NCBI GenBank assembly: GCA_030247885.1 | Contig: JAPDRO010000020.1 | Span: 372,001-436,000, forward strand | Length of the DNA: 64,000 bases | Reading direction: 5' to 3' | Origin: Taxawa tesnikishii (nom. ined.) | Lineage: Eukaryota; Ascomycota; Dothideomycetes; Dothideales | Shown: positions 10,282 to 21,399 of the stretch, one piece after another | Layout: the number at the start of each line of letters is the position of its first letter | How positions within the stretch are numbered: position 1 is the stretch's first letter | Made by a program: the position numbers and the translations under genes | Notes under the pieces: model-generated | Seen by the model: only the letters and a program-made list of their open reading frames with translations | Databases searched by the model: none | Told to the model about the DNA's origin: nothing

Positions 10282-13075
10282 CTACACCCCTGTTGCTGTC
10301 CTTACCCTTCTCGTCCGCACAAAGCTCGTCTCGAGAGTTGTTCTCGCCATAGAGAAGTTGAACAAGGCCGAGGTGCTATTCCAATGCGGAATAATGGCGA
10401 GAACAGACGAGCTTTGTGCGGGCGAGAGGGGCAAGCTTGTGGGTTCGCTGACCACCGAAGCGGCGGCCGGAGACGTCACCGTCACAGTCGAGGTTACGAT
10501 CTGTGACGGGCTCGTCGCCTCGGGTTGAAGACTTCCGACAGGCGTGTCGGTGCTCGTCACCGTCACAACGACGACCTCGACCCGAGTGGTTGTTTGGGGT
10601 CGCGAGCTCACAGCGGCTGTGCTGGCGGTGGGAGCGGCGATCGGGCTTGGCACGATCATGATTGTCGGATTCGCCGTCTGGACTGGAGTTGGAGCTTGAA
10701 CTGAGACTGTCGGCAGGGTTGGGAGGCTCGCGACAGTCGCCGTGGTGGTTGTCGCAGTGGCGCTTGGAGGAACGGGAGCAACAGGTACAACGGTGCTGTA
10801 AGCGGGCTCAGTGCTTATAGGGGTGACCATCTTAGTCGACGAGGACACCAGGGCGGACAAGTCGAACTCCCGCTGCGAACACCTACACGCCAGATCACCG
10901 ACAGCACTGACCGGCGCTTGTACCGCGAGTTTGAAGATTTGCTGCACGCTCGGAATCATCGTTGCAGGCGCCCCCGGCACTGATGTCTCGAGGATGGCAC
11001 GAGTGGTGGTGCGTGATATCGTCGTCTTTGTCATCTTCGCTGTGTTCTTCGACACCGGGTAATAAGTCCCCTTGGATACTGATGCCGGAATGCAAACACA
11101 TTCTGCTTCGCCCCACAGCAGATCTGGTAGTGTCCCATATCCCCGTTCCCAAATGCTGACGTTTGCTCCTGCGCTACTCGCTGGTACCAACGCATCCTTC
11201 TCCGAAAGGCTCTGGTTTGCCAGATTGTCCCACTGCACTGCACTCAAGGGGCCAAGCTCATCCCTCTTGTGAACAGCAGCCAGACCTGACAATCCAAGAA
11301 GCGGAAGTAGGCAAGGGAACAATTTGCCGAGCAACCTCGTACAGGCGTTTCCTGCTACATCCGCCGCCGCGGACGCTGTAGAGCCTGCCTCAGCAGCCAA
11401 TTCTGCTTCTGAGATTCCGAGGTTGAGTGCGGGTGCTGTGGCTCCAGATTCTGCAAGTGTGGATAATTCCGCAAGGGTTTCGCCGGTCATTGCCACGGCT
11501 TCTTCTGCTAGGGCGTTGGCGCCGGCGGAGGTCAGGCTGATGGCTTCCTCAACCCAAGGTTGTGGTACCGTATCTGGTGGAGCGACCGGGTCAATAGGTG
11601 CCGGATCAACTGCTGGTGCTGGATCAACTGGTGCTGGTGCTGGATCAACTGGTGCTGGTGCTGGATCAATTGGCGCTGGTGCCGGATCGATTGGTGCTGG
11701 TGCCGGATCCCCGGACCAACTGGAAGTGGACCTTTGCCTGGGTTTTTGCTTGGATCGATCGGTGCTGGCGGCTTTTTGCCTGGGTTCTTGCCCGGGCCTT
11801 TGCCTGGTTGAGAACCCGGTTTGTTACCTCCTTTGGGTTTTTGGGGAGCTGCACCTTCTTGCCAAGGTCCACGGGGTCCGGCACCTTGGGTTTGAAGGGT
11901 GGGATATGAAACGGATGACCTGGCTCGCCGTAGTGTGGTTTCTTGCCGTTGTCCTGTTTGTTGTCGTCGTCGTCAGGCTTCTTGCCGTCATCAGGCTTCT
12001 TGTCGTCATCAGGCTTTTTGTCGTCGTCGGGCTTCTTGTCATCGTCGGGCTTCTTGTCATCGTCGGGCTTCTTGTTGTCGTCGGGCTTCTTGTCGTTATC
12101 TTTGTCTTTGCACTCTGGAAGGTCGGCATTTTTGGGGTCTTCACAGAAGTTCTTCATAATCTGTGGCTTCTTCTTTGGCTTCACTGCGTCGAAGTAGCCT
12201 GTCTTTCTCATCTTCTTGACTGTCTGCGTTGCTTCGTCGATTTTGCGTTTCACCTCTTGAGCGTGGTACTTCTGATCATCCATGATTTCGGATACGCCTT
12301 TTCCGTTGTTGGCGACAAGATGATCCAGTTCTTCGCGAACGTGCTGCGCCATTGATTCTTTGTAACCTTGGATCTTTTGTTGGTAGTCGCTAGGCAGCCT
12401 GGTTAATTCCTTGTTGAGGGTCCATTCCGGTTTGGCGTAACTGATCGCTCGTTTCCATCTCTTCTCGAACAAGGCGACTACGTTGTCAATGTTTGTCATC
12501 CTTATTCCTTGTTCGAATACCGCTCGACTAGATCCAGGAACGCCGAAGCCGGGCATGGGGGTAGCCGCCACATGTTGTACGAAAGAGGCCACAGTCGGTG
12601 ACGCGGCTTTGAACTCTTTGAGAGCCTTGACTGCTGCTTCTCGGGCAAGTTCGTACGCGACATCTTCTTCCGTCTCGAAATAGTATTTTTCGTCTTCACC
12701 ACGCGAGTTTGGTGTGACTGGTATAGCAGGAGGAGGCGTATACTCATCATCGAAAAGCCGATCAAGCCTTGCCAGAACGAACCAGTTGTAGGACGGATAA
12801 TATTCAGGACCGGAGGCATCGGGCCAATGCGTCGGTCGCTCTTCTGGCGCTTGAACTGTAGCAGTCGGAGCAAGGTATGAGGCAGGAGGTGTTAGCCATT
12901 TGGGTGGACTGTCCAAAGACACAGGAGGTTGAAACTGAAACTGGTTGTCTCGTGCAAGCACACACGTCGTTGAAGGCGGAGCGGCGGTTGTCGAGCTTGA
13001 GAGTGTTGGCGAAGTGGCGGAGGTGGCCGCACGCAGCGCTAGAGAGGCGATGGTAGCTGCTTTGAAGGCAAGCAT
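10282..13075 (-). CDS. Large repeat-bearing secreted or surface protein, function unknown
   Basis: Two long minus-strand open frames are one gene: with one base restored at 11838-11842 and one at 11709-11712 it reads through as 931 residues. A signal peptide is likely (MLAFKAATIASLALRAATS). A helical region of about 300 residues follows. Then comes a lysine/aspartate repeat (KKPDDD, about seven units), a Pro/Gly/Lys segment (GSQPGKGPGKNPGKKPP), and a PAPAP[IV]D repeat of about five units. After an Ala-rich stretch there is a hydrophobic segment LFPCLLPLLGLSGLAAV directly followed by HKRDELG, which resembles a signal-like segment plus a Kex2 site. The C-terminal third is Ser/Thr/Val/Pro-rich with few cysteines. 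It is probably extracellular or wall-associated; I know no named family. Promoter and 3' end carry repeats listed separately. Confidence 0.75.
10305..10431. repeat. Imperfect inverted repeat (hairpin) in the 3' coding end
   Basis: The left arm 10305-10350 and right arm 10394-10431 are reverse complements: 25 of 27 outer bases and 11 of 11 inner bases match. The left arm carries an 8-base insert at 10332-10339. A 43-base loop separates them. It lies inside the last codons of the secreted-protein gene. Confidence 0.85.
11603..11709. repeat. 21-bp coding tandem repeat (PAPAP[IV]D)
   Basis: About five copies of a 21-base unit resembling GGATCAACTGGTGCTGGTGC on the plus strand encode PAPAP[IV]D on the minus strand. 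One copy is short by two residues. Confidence 0.85.
11968..12093. repeat. 18-bp coding tandem repeat (KKPDDD)
   Basis: About seven copies of an 18-base unit related to GTCGTCATCAGGCTTCTT encode KKPDDD on the minus strand. Synonymous differences between copies suggest the array is not brand new. Confidence 0.88.
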
Positions 13076-13756
13076 CGTGGATCGCTTGGTGTTTTCGGCG
13101 CTTTGGAAGCAAGTGCAAGTGCAAGTGTAAGTGGTGAAGAAGACTTTGAGAAGACTGCAGAGATGGGATCTCTCTTTTAAAAGATGAGATTGAGGAGGAA
13201 TAACTTAGCTACTTCAGACTTTTTCTCTCGTAGGCAACTGCAAGTTTGACTGCAAAAGAGTTTCTTTCTTATACCCATATAACTTAGCTGTCGTTTCACT
13301 TTTCTCTTCCGTAGGCAGCAGCAAGCTTGATCTCAAAAGTGTTTCTTTGTTATACTCATACCAATGGTACGCTATTTTGAGTTTTCTGGAACCCATAACG
13401 CACACAGATTCGAACAAGCCGATGCGGCCCTCTTCCAGTTCGTCTTCTGTCCGCGCATACTGCCACAAAGGAGGATACCTGAGTTACTTGTCTTACAGAG
13501 GTGTTAGGACAGATGGACGGTCGCGCAAGAACGATGACTGCGAGAAAACGTAGACAGCAACGGGAGCTTTTCCGGTGCCAAGGCCGGCGCCCTTCGCTTG
13601 ACTGTTTACAAATCAGCTTCATTTCATTGCGTCTTTTCTGAACACTCGACATATTGAACTGGCAACAATTGTTACCGCTTCTATGTGTCAGACAGCAGGA
13701 CTGTACATGCCCGTCGCGCACAGCTAGATATTTGCATTCTAGTGACACGTTGCACA
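13076..13756. promoter_or_regulatory. Divergent promoter region secreted protein / HAUS3-like
   Basis: The two start codons face away from each other across 681 bases. The tandem repeat at 13202-13360 belongs to the half nearer the secreted-protein gene. I see no other gene here. Confidence 0.45.
13202..13360. repeat. Two-copy degenerate tandem repeat upstream of secreted-protein gene
   Basis: The units at 13202-13280 and 13281-13360 share AACTTAGCT, TTTTCTCT, CGTAGGCA, GCAAG, CTTGA/TTTGA, CAAAAG and GTTTCTTT in the same order. The period is about 79 bases. The copies lie 130-285 bases upstream of the minus-strand start codon. Confidence 0.75.
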
Positions 13757-15413
13757 ATGACGAGTCGAGCGCTTAGCCATCTCCTGCGAACACTAGCAGA
13801 GCATGATGTTGACCTTGGTTCTGACGATGTAGCCTGGGCTTTTCGGTCGCCGCAAACGAGAGACGACGTGACAGCATGGGTCAACGAATACCTGAATCCC
13901 GCTACGCTCTTGAGCAAGGAAGAGGCGGATCTGTAAGTACATAGTTCAATCAGCAAACCAACTTCTTCCTCATCTTACGGAGTCAGATATTCGGCGCTGG
14001 TACGGCAGCAAAGTCCACACATCAACAATGATTCACTCAATTCAAGTAGAGGCAGCTTGGTGTTTGATGGAGATCTTGAAGCCGCGGTTGCTGCGCTGGA
14101 GAATTCTACAGCGTCCATTGAGAAGCAATGTGCGATGCTCGAAGCCCAAAAGCAGGCACTGGAGCAGCTGCGGTCGCGAAACAGGAACGGCGTACGCACC
14201 GGACGGTCTAATGAAGGACGCTCGCATTACAAGACAGAACTGGACCTTGAGACCAACGAGCTGACCGAATCACTGGGACAGCGCATAACTACCATCCGAG
14301 ACCAAACACAGACCGAGTTGAGTGTTTTGAAGCCAACTGTTCAGCGTCAGCTGGAGGCCGATGATCGCCACTTGGAACGATTACAGAAGGTCCTTCCTGA
14401 ATTAGAGAACTTGCAAGTAGAAAAGGGCAAGCCTGAAGAGGCCACCGCATTGTCGAGGGCACTCATTACGCTCCGGAGCGAAGCGACAAAGCAGAGGATC
14501 AATAAAGTGTACCTGAAAGCAACCGAAGCTTTAAGCCACAACGATTCGAATAGAGAGCCGGTGGAACCTCCTGCTTCGTCGGAGCTAGCGGATGAACTCG
14601 ATAGCCTTGTTGCCGAAATTGACTCAGTCCTGGAAATGGTGGTCGACCATGAGTACCGTCGACCAATACTCACAAGCATCTCACGCTCCGAAGCAGAGAT
14701 GCGTTCACGACAGAAACAGTTGCTCAGCTATGTACATCAATCATACGCAGCCTGTCGGGAAGAGATTGTTGATCGGTTCACAGGTTGCGGCCACTCTTCA
14801 GCACATGACGGATCGTCTAAACAAGTTGCGTGAGCGTGCTGAGGACATGCAGGCTTATGATGCTGCCATTGGTACCATTTCGCAAGCCTACTCCGAAGCA
14901 TGCCCTGACTCTGAGACTACGCGGTCAAAAGCTCCGGCGATCAAGCCAGAAACACAGCGGACTCCGAAAGGCCTCAAGCCACTCAAACTCAGCCGCAACG
15001 ACCCTACGGATCCAGCAATCGCAATTCTGCGCCAGCATGACATCCGATTTACTCAGGAGCTTGCCGATGATCCCCTGAAGCTTCGCAGACATCTCGACGA
15101 GGTTATCAAGGAACACAAGACACGTGTTTCTGCGTTGTCCAAGTCTACGGAGCAAACAGTATCCCGCGAGATCGCCGAATCCACCATCTCGGCAAACGGG
15201 GCGTTGCAAGATCTGGTGGATGCGCTTTATGCATACAGTCCATATGGCACAGTTAATCTTTCCGACGAAAGCTTGACGAGGAAGCTGAAGCAGCTGGAAG
15301 ATGATGTGGAGGGCGTGAGCAAGCAGATGACAGGGTTGGATACTCGACGTCTTGTAGCGGCTGCCAAAGCGAAGCAAGAGGATCTGCTTCAGGATAGATC
15401 TCACGAAGGATAA
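13757..15413 (+). CDS. HAUS3-like augmin complex subunit
   Basis: Augmin binds spindle microtubules and recruits gamma-tubulin for branching nucleation. The N-terminal segment SRALSHLLRTLAEHDVDLGS and DDVTAWVNEYLNPATLLSKE fits the HAUS-augmin3 N-terminal domain, and the rest is almost wholly coiled coil. Exons are 13757-13932, 13987-14731 and 14784-15413, for 516 residues. The first intron (GTAAGT to TCAG) restores EEADLYSALVRQQS. I chose a second intron at 14732-14783 (GTACAT to CACAG) because it joins two frames in phase and keeps a heptad pattern (LLSYVAATLQHMTDRLNKL). An alternative is a small frame error near 14777 with the 14732-14776 segment coding. Family call is by motif and architecture only. 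Confidence 0.78.
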
Positions 15414-16076
15414 TGACTCGGCCGCGGTCACGGGGACGAGGCCATCGTCTCGGCAGAGCTGGAGGAGCCCTGTTGTTCTTCTAGAAAGTACGAAGAGTAA
15501 GATAGCGGAGGTGGTGCCACTACGTTCTCAAGATTGGCCATCGGCCGGCCGCTACTCAGGTTTCCGTCCTAGCGCGGCATCATGCGGGATCGCCTCCTCC
15601 GGGCGGATCGGTGCTTTACTCGTACGTCTGTTGCTTTAAGCGATTGTTCATGACGAGCTGGTCTTTTCAGATGCGCATTGAGATAGCGACGGCGCATTCC
15701 TTAGGCGCTTGAGTTTCCGCGCCAGCTGCTGCTGTGCCCCTACCGTGATTCGAGATGACTTCGCGATCCCGCACCTGAAGGCCATACAGTCGTCATCTGA
15801 ACTATACTCACTTGTCATGTAGTACGACATAACACTGGATAGCATTCATGGTGGGCCGACCACCATACGGAGACTTCCGGGAGAGGATCGAAGTCAGTTG
15901 GCGGACGTTGCATGAAGGAATCAATGATCGTCGGAACATGTAAGCAGTTGCAGTAGTGGTGGGTATCACAGCCTCAACCCAATTCTTCTCCAACAGCGAT
16001 CGAAAGAAATTCCTAATCCGTCTCTCATCCCCCATCTCGCCCAAAGAACCATGCGTGATAACAACCCATACACATA
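15414..16076. other. Intergenic, convergent
   Basis: This lies between the 3' ends of the HAUS3-like and arrestin-like genes. A minus-strand open frame at 15808-16080 has no signature and I do not call it. The segment 16080-16180 is CT-rich. Confidence 0.45.
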
Positions 16077-18988
16077 TCAAGAATCATCATATCCAACCCT
16101 CTCTATCCTTTCCCTCTCCCTATCCCTTCCCCTCTTTCCATCCCACCACTCCTTCAACCCGCCACTCCCCTTCCTCCTCACCGCCTTGAACTCAAACCGA
16201 CTCTTATCCAACTTCTCCCTCAACCTCCAACTCGGCATCCTCACAATCGCGCTCTTCCCCTCGTTTTCCGCCGCACCAGAAACACCATCCTCATTCCCCA
16301 GCCGGTGCTGCGCATGAACATGACTCCGCAACCCCAGCGCATGCGGGCCAAAGAGAACGCGCCCAGAGACTGCGGCCCCAGATCCTGCTTCCCGAGCACG
16401 CTGTGGTTGTAAATCGGATCTCCGACGCCGTCATCGGCCGTTTGGGCCGTCGGGCTGCTGCTGTCGAACAAGCCGGCTCCCAGCGGACGAGCGGGAACCG
16501 GAAACACATTTTCCTTCTCCTTTCCCTTGCGGCTCGAGGAGTGGGGTGCGGCACTCTTCCTGCTCCGGAATGAATCGAAGCTGCGCATGCTGCGCAGCCG
16601 CTCCCGCACCGCTTCGACCTCGTCGCTGAGCGCGCCGTCGAACAGCCGACCTTTGCGTTTTGATGGCGGCGTCTGGTACTCTAGCCCCCGCCCAGTATGC
16701 TGTAACTGTCAACGCTGATGTTGCCGAGCGAGAACATCGACGCCATCTTCTTTGGTGCGTTGCTAGGCTCGGCGGCGGGTGTGGCGGCTCGTGGCGCGTG
16801 CTTGCGTGGTGAGGAGTCAAGGATCGCGCCCAGTTGTTCGAGGTCGGCGGCTTCTGCTCGCATGCGGTCGAGGGATTGCTGCCGTGGTGCGGCGAAGGCG
16901 CGGCCTTGGAGTCGCGATGGGTTGCGGTAGAGAGATGTGTTGGCTTTGGCTGGTGACGGGGTCGAAGGGCCCCGTGAGTGTGGCGTCCGCGTGTTGGAAC
17001 GGGATGCATGACGAGAGTGCGAGCGGCTGGCTCGATGACGCTTTTCTTCTATGGCGGCGGCGACTTGGGCTACAGAGTTCGGCACGACGTCGAGTGAGTT
17101 CTAACGGGAGGGATCAGCAATGCACACAAAGAGCTCAACGTCTTTTACCATATGAATCAAGATCAAAGGTAGTTGTACCGAGACCAGTTTGCTGCATATG
17201 CGTTAGGGGAGCCGTACCGAGACATTAACCTGCGGAGACCTACGTATGTGATGTGCTGATGGCCACGTTGAGGAAATAGCGCACTTCAAAATATTTTCCT
17301 GGCACCGTCAGTTGACACCAGACGAAGCTCAGCGCTCAAGGTCACGGACCGCATTTCACTGTAGCGTGTCCCCTGGGAAGCTCCAACTGGCAGGTTCTCG
17401 TGTCGGTGCTATATGCGTCCACGCCTTTCCATCCGTTGGTGTCGTGCTTCAGACTGGATCTGCTGAGGATCGCCCTCTCGTTGCTTTCGAATATCCTGGC
17501 TTGACTAGCGGATCGCTCCCTGGTTGCTGCAGCTGCCTGTAGTCGGTGAGCGAGGTTGTTTGGTATGGAATTCGATCGCCGGCCGTTCTTACGTGTCTGT
17601 AGCAGAGGATGTTCCTCTCGAGACTCAAGTCAAGCCTCCTTATAGCCTTGCGGCTGTTGTTCGCAAGATGAACATCGACAAAGATGTCCGTCCCGCTGAC
17701 CCATACCTGGCGGTGCAAACCTGCAGTGACTTTGATCGTATCGAAGCCTCCTCCTTTCGACAGAGAAGTCTCATCGGTGGCTGTAAGGGGACTGGGTAAA
17801 GAGCTGAGTGCCTTTTCAGCTGTAGTAGTCTCACATTAGCATCGACACTGCCATGAAAACTTACAATCGCCGAGACTCACGATCATATGTCGATAAGACA
17901 GATATTTCTTGTGATGTTCTTACAAGATAAGGCTTTCCAGCATCTCTGACGAGGAGGGTTGCACTGAGTATGTATCTTATCCGAGCATGCTTAGACTGGA
18001 ACGGAGGCGGTCCAGTATCCAGTGGCAGGCTGATCATGAAAGGCAAGGTCGATTGTGATGGTGCGAGTGTCCAAAAGAGGCTTTGGGGCGATTCTCTTTC
18101 TATTGATTCCACCATGTCCGCAGGCGGAGGATGGTCCGAGTCAAGCAATTCCGTACCCAGAGACAAGAAGATCGATTTACGGTTACTGGAAATCTGCTCC
18201 GAGCCCAGCAGATCGATCGAGATTCTTGCAATTGCGAGTTGCCTTCGTTGCCTTATGCGCTCTGCATCATCCACTACGACACGCACACTTCCTTTAATGC
18301 CTCCACCCCCGACAAAAAGCGGTGCGAGAAGTTGCAGGTCTACACTGACACGCGGATGGCGATGGGTTGGATAATCGAGTATGTCTGCTGAGCAAGGCGA
18401 CCGGACGAAAGTACGAGATGGAATCCTCCTGGAGGTATCTGAGGCAACCGGGTCATGTCGCACTTTTGCTGCCCTCACCGGCGAGCGACTCTGTCCTCGA
18501 TTGGGTATCGTGTATCCTTTCCCTCGAGGCGGCACAGGAAACGCCGTTAGAGTGTCTTGCAGTCCAATCGCTGGGTCTCTGTTCTGTGACGATGCTCTTG
18601 GCGGTACGCTCGATGCGGGAATGCTGTAGATACTCGAACAGTCACGAGGGCCCTGACTTTCTGGCGATGTTGTATCCTCAGCATCGGCAAGATTTCCGTC
18701 AGGCGGATATGAACTTGTTGGCTCCTCCATGATTTTGACTGAGTGTGCTCGCTTCACAGACCCCGCTCCTTTCATTGAACTCTGCCGAGCAATGCTTGCC
18801 TGTCTCGAGTGCGCCACTGCAGGTCTGTTGGAAGCCGCATCGATCAGGCTTGGTTCTGTGAGTTCGCGTATGTCGGATAGCGGTCGTGTTGCAGTGGACC
18901 AGGGAGGGACGCCTGCTGTACTCCATGCCGGTGGAGGGCCTGATTGCTGTCGCGAATCCTGGATCCTCCCGTTAGGACGGCTGTCCAT
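16077..18988 (-). CDS. Arrestin-like (N and C domain) protein
   Basis: A six-exon gene: 18988-17881, 17819-17593, 17536-17350, 17298-17244, 17191-17149 and 17100-16077. The first exon gives a disordered basic N-terminus and an arrestin N domain (VSVDLQLLAPLFVGGGGIKG, ARIRYILSATLLVRDAGKPY). Exons 2-5 give the arrestin C domain (VWVSGTDIFVDVHLANNSRK, CQLELPRGHATVKCGKYFEV, then SHTKLVSVQLPLILIHMNSL). Exon 6 is a long disordered tail ending in a basic Arg/Glu stretch. Two of the exons are only 55 and 43 bases. Exon 6 needs one base at 16685-16689 and one at 16362-16364. With these the total is 881 residues. Fungal arrestin-like proteins commonly act as ubiquitin-ligase adaptors, but no PPxY motif is obvious here, so the role is inferred only from fold. 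Confidence 0.87.
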
Positions 18989-20908
18989 CTATGTGTTGGC
19001 ACAATTGAGCTCTTGCCGCGCGCGGGATCCCTGTGATCGGCCGACAATAGAGCGTATGCGTAGGTGAACCAAGCGAAGAGATGTGGGGTCCACCGATCAG
19101 ATCTGATTCCGGGGTTAATTGGCACGTATGGTTCAGACTGTCGCGGGCTGTGGTCGTGAATTCAGACGTAAGATTTGCGGGTCTTAGCATGGCCGTAACG
19201 AAAGAAAGGCTTTGACAACGCCGTTCAGGCCTGATCTGGACTTTCGCCTTTAATCGATGGTAGGTTGTCCGCAAGCGAGCAGCAGTTCCCTGCGTCTCGA
19301 ACCGGGGAGTGGGTATACAACGGAAGTATGAGAACAAGGAAGTGTAGATGTTTCTCATCCGCGCTTTCCATCTGTGCAATGTCCGCAAATGCAAACAACC
19401 ACAGAAGGCAACTGATACGTTAGGAGCTCAGTGCAACCGAGAACGAACAGCGCAGGGAGGGCGCGATGGAGAAGCTGCGCTCAAAAACGACTCGGCGCAA
19501 AGACTCAACGACATCCACTCCTTCACTTGCCTGTGATTGCGAGCCTAACAACTTCTCTTCTCCCTTCTTGCTGCTGCGTCACTAGACCGGTCGTCTACCG
19601 TAAATCAAACCAACTCTTTTTTTGCGTTTTGGCATGCCCTCTTAAAAAAGGCTCGCCTGAGATATGCAGGAGGAGTAGTGACAACGCCCGGCCAAGCACG
19701 ACTGAAGCTCAACACATACACAGATAGGTTGTCGACAGAGGACAGGCCTAAAGCACACATTCGACAGAACGAGACGCAGTCACCGTTCGAGTGTATTGTT
19801 CAAGAGAACAGAGCTGCAATACCGACGTGTCCGAGCTGTTCAGGAGTCGATGCGGTGAGTTTCTGGCCGCAGGACACAATCGCACGTTTTGAGGCTTGTG
19901 AAAAGGTATCCACGCCGGGACTACCTGAGCTCACCGCATCCAGAAGCTTGTTGCAATCTCGCAGGAAGCACTATCACCACTATGTTGACCAGCATTCGTT
20001 CGTTGTCGCGAATTCGTCGATTGACGAGCAGCCGTGCCCCTTGAAGAGAATCCCTGTCTGCAGTATCCTGGTAAGTGCAGGAACGTACAGAGTCCAGGCG
20101 CAATTGCGACGCCACTGGACGACGCCTTGGAGAAGAGCATTGGAGGAGCTGGAGGCTCTGAGGAAGTGCCGCAAATTCGAATTGCATCTGCGTCGCAAGT
20201 CGTTATTTGGAACGGGTGTCTCGCAAATGAGATGTCTCAAGGGAACTGTCAGATCAGCCTTGGCGGGCACGAAACGTAACGTCCGGGTATCCCCGTAGGC
20301 GACCGCCGAAAAACGGAGCGACCGAATTGCTGGCAGCGGACAGTATTGCGGCGCGTCACGCCGCTCAAGAGAAGTGCAATCATCAGGCAATCTTGATGGT
20401 ATGTAGCTACAAGTGAGAAGATGGCATAGAGGGTCTAAAAGATACAGTTGAGGCGTTGCTTGTGTCTCTAGCGAGGGGTGTCAAGACGAAGCCAACAGTA
20501 TTGTCTCAGGCACGCGCACTTCCGACGCTGTGTCTGCCAGGTGTCGGCCGTGGAAATGCCATGTGCGGGATGGGCATGATCGACATTGGAGAGCTCGGAG
20601 CACTCGGCAACCATACCGGAAGAAGCATCTCTTTCCTGCTTCCCCAGGTCTCTCTCGTCTCTCTCGCAAACATGTTCCGCTAGCCCTGCGCAGGCCTGCG
20701 GAATGCCTGCCGTGGCCGCGAATGAGCACCGACGAGGACCGAGTTGGAGGCGTGAAGCGGGCGACGAGTCTGTAACGGTTACAGCAGGAGCTGCGCGGTA
20801 CGGTACAGCAGCCGTAGAGTAGAGATCAGTGTGTGTCAGGCCATTCATATAGCGGAGGTTCGTCTGGGCCGGTCGACCGCGCTCTGCCAGCTGCAACAGC
20901 GCCCGCCC

Positions 20909-20959
20909 CGCCCTGCCCAGTCCTGCCCAGTCCTGCCCTGTCCTGTCCTGTCCTGTCTT
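20909..20959. repeat. Short CCTG-type repeat
   Basis: Tandem units of CCTGCCCAGT followed by four CCTGT units. It lies about 450 bases upstream of the bZIP start codon. Confidence 0.75.
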
Positions 20960-21012
20960 GGTGTGAAGAGCTGCCCTGCTTCGTCGTAAGGTGGATTGAA
21001 GTCCGAAGACGG

Positions 21013-21039
21013 CGCCCGCAACGCCCGCAACGCCCGCAA
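21013..21039. repeat. Three perfect copies of a 9-bp unit
   Basis: CGCCCGCAA is repeated three times head to tail, about 360 bases upstream of the bZIP start codon. Confidence 0.85.
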
Positions 21040-21399
21040 CTGAGTCCTTCCCCTCAAATAACCATCAGAAGCCCCGAACCAAGGGTAAACCAAGGTTTCT
21101 TATGACGCCGGTCGGCGCACGTTGAAAAGAGTTTTTTCTCTGCCGTAACCGTGTGCATTCTCATTAGCCAACTCCTTACCTCACGCATTCTTTTTCTCTC
21201 CTGCCAATCTGCAACCTTATCAACCATTATTATCAAACATCTTGACTACACGCCTATCCTCTGTGCGGAAGGGGCCCTCTAGTTGGACACTTTCTCACCT
21301 ATTGCCGTCTATTCCTTATCCCTAGCGCCGCCGTTCCGGAAATCCCATCCTTGCCTGTCTTGCCTTGCCCCTCCATTGCTCTTGGAGGGGTACCTGCAG

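Larger units (their letters stand above)
18989..21399. other. Gene-poor interval upstream of bZIP gene
   Basis: This 2.4 kb gap holds the promoters of the arrestin-like and bZIP genes. A plus-strand open frame at 19678-20298 (206 codons) has no recognisable domain and heavily overlaps open frames on the other strand, so I leave it out. Short repeats lie near its right end. Confidence 0.45.

Noticed and set aside
10282-11496. Independent 404-residue gene starting MAMTGETLAE
   Set aside because: The frame continues upstream without a stop into the Pro/Ala/Asp repeat and the larger secreted protein.
14732-14783. Frame error in the HAUS3-like gene near 14777
   Set aside because: A 52-base GT-AG intron explains the frame change in phase, without a sequence error.
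16681-17085. Separate small gene starting MPNSVAQVAAA
   Set aside because: It is the sixth exon of the arrestin-like gene; upstream exons join in phase through LILIHMNSLDVV.
19678-20298. 206-codon plus-strand open frame
   Set aside because: No domain, low-complexity-free but odd composition, and equally long open frames overlap on the other strand; I cannot support it as a gene.
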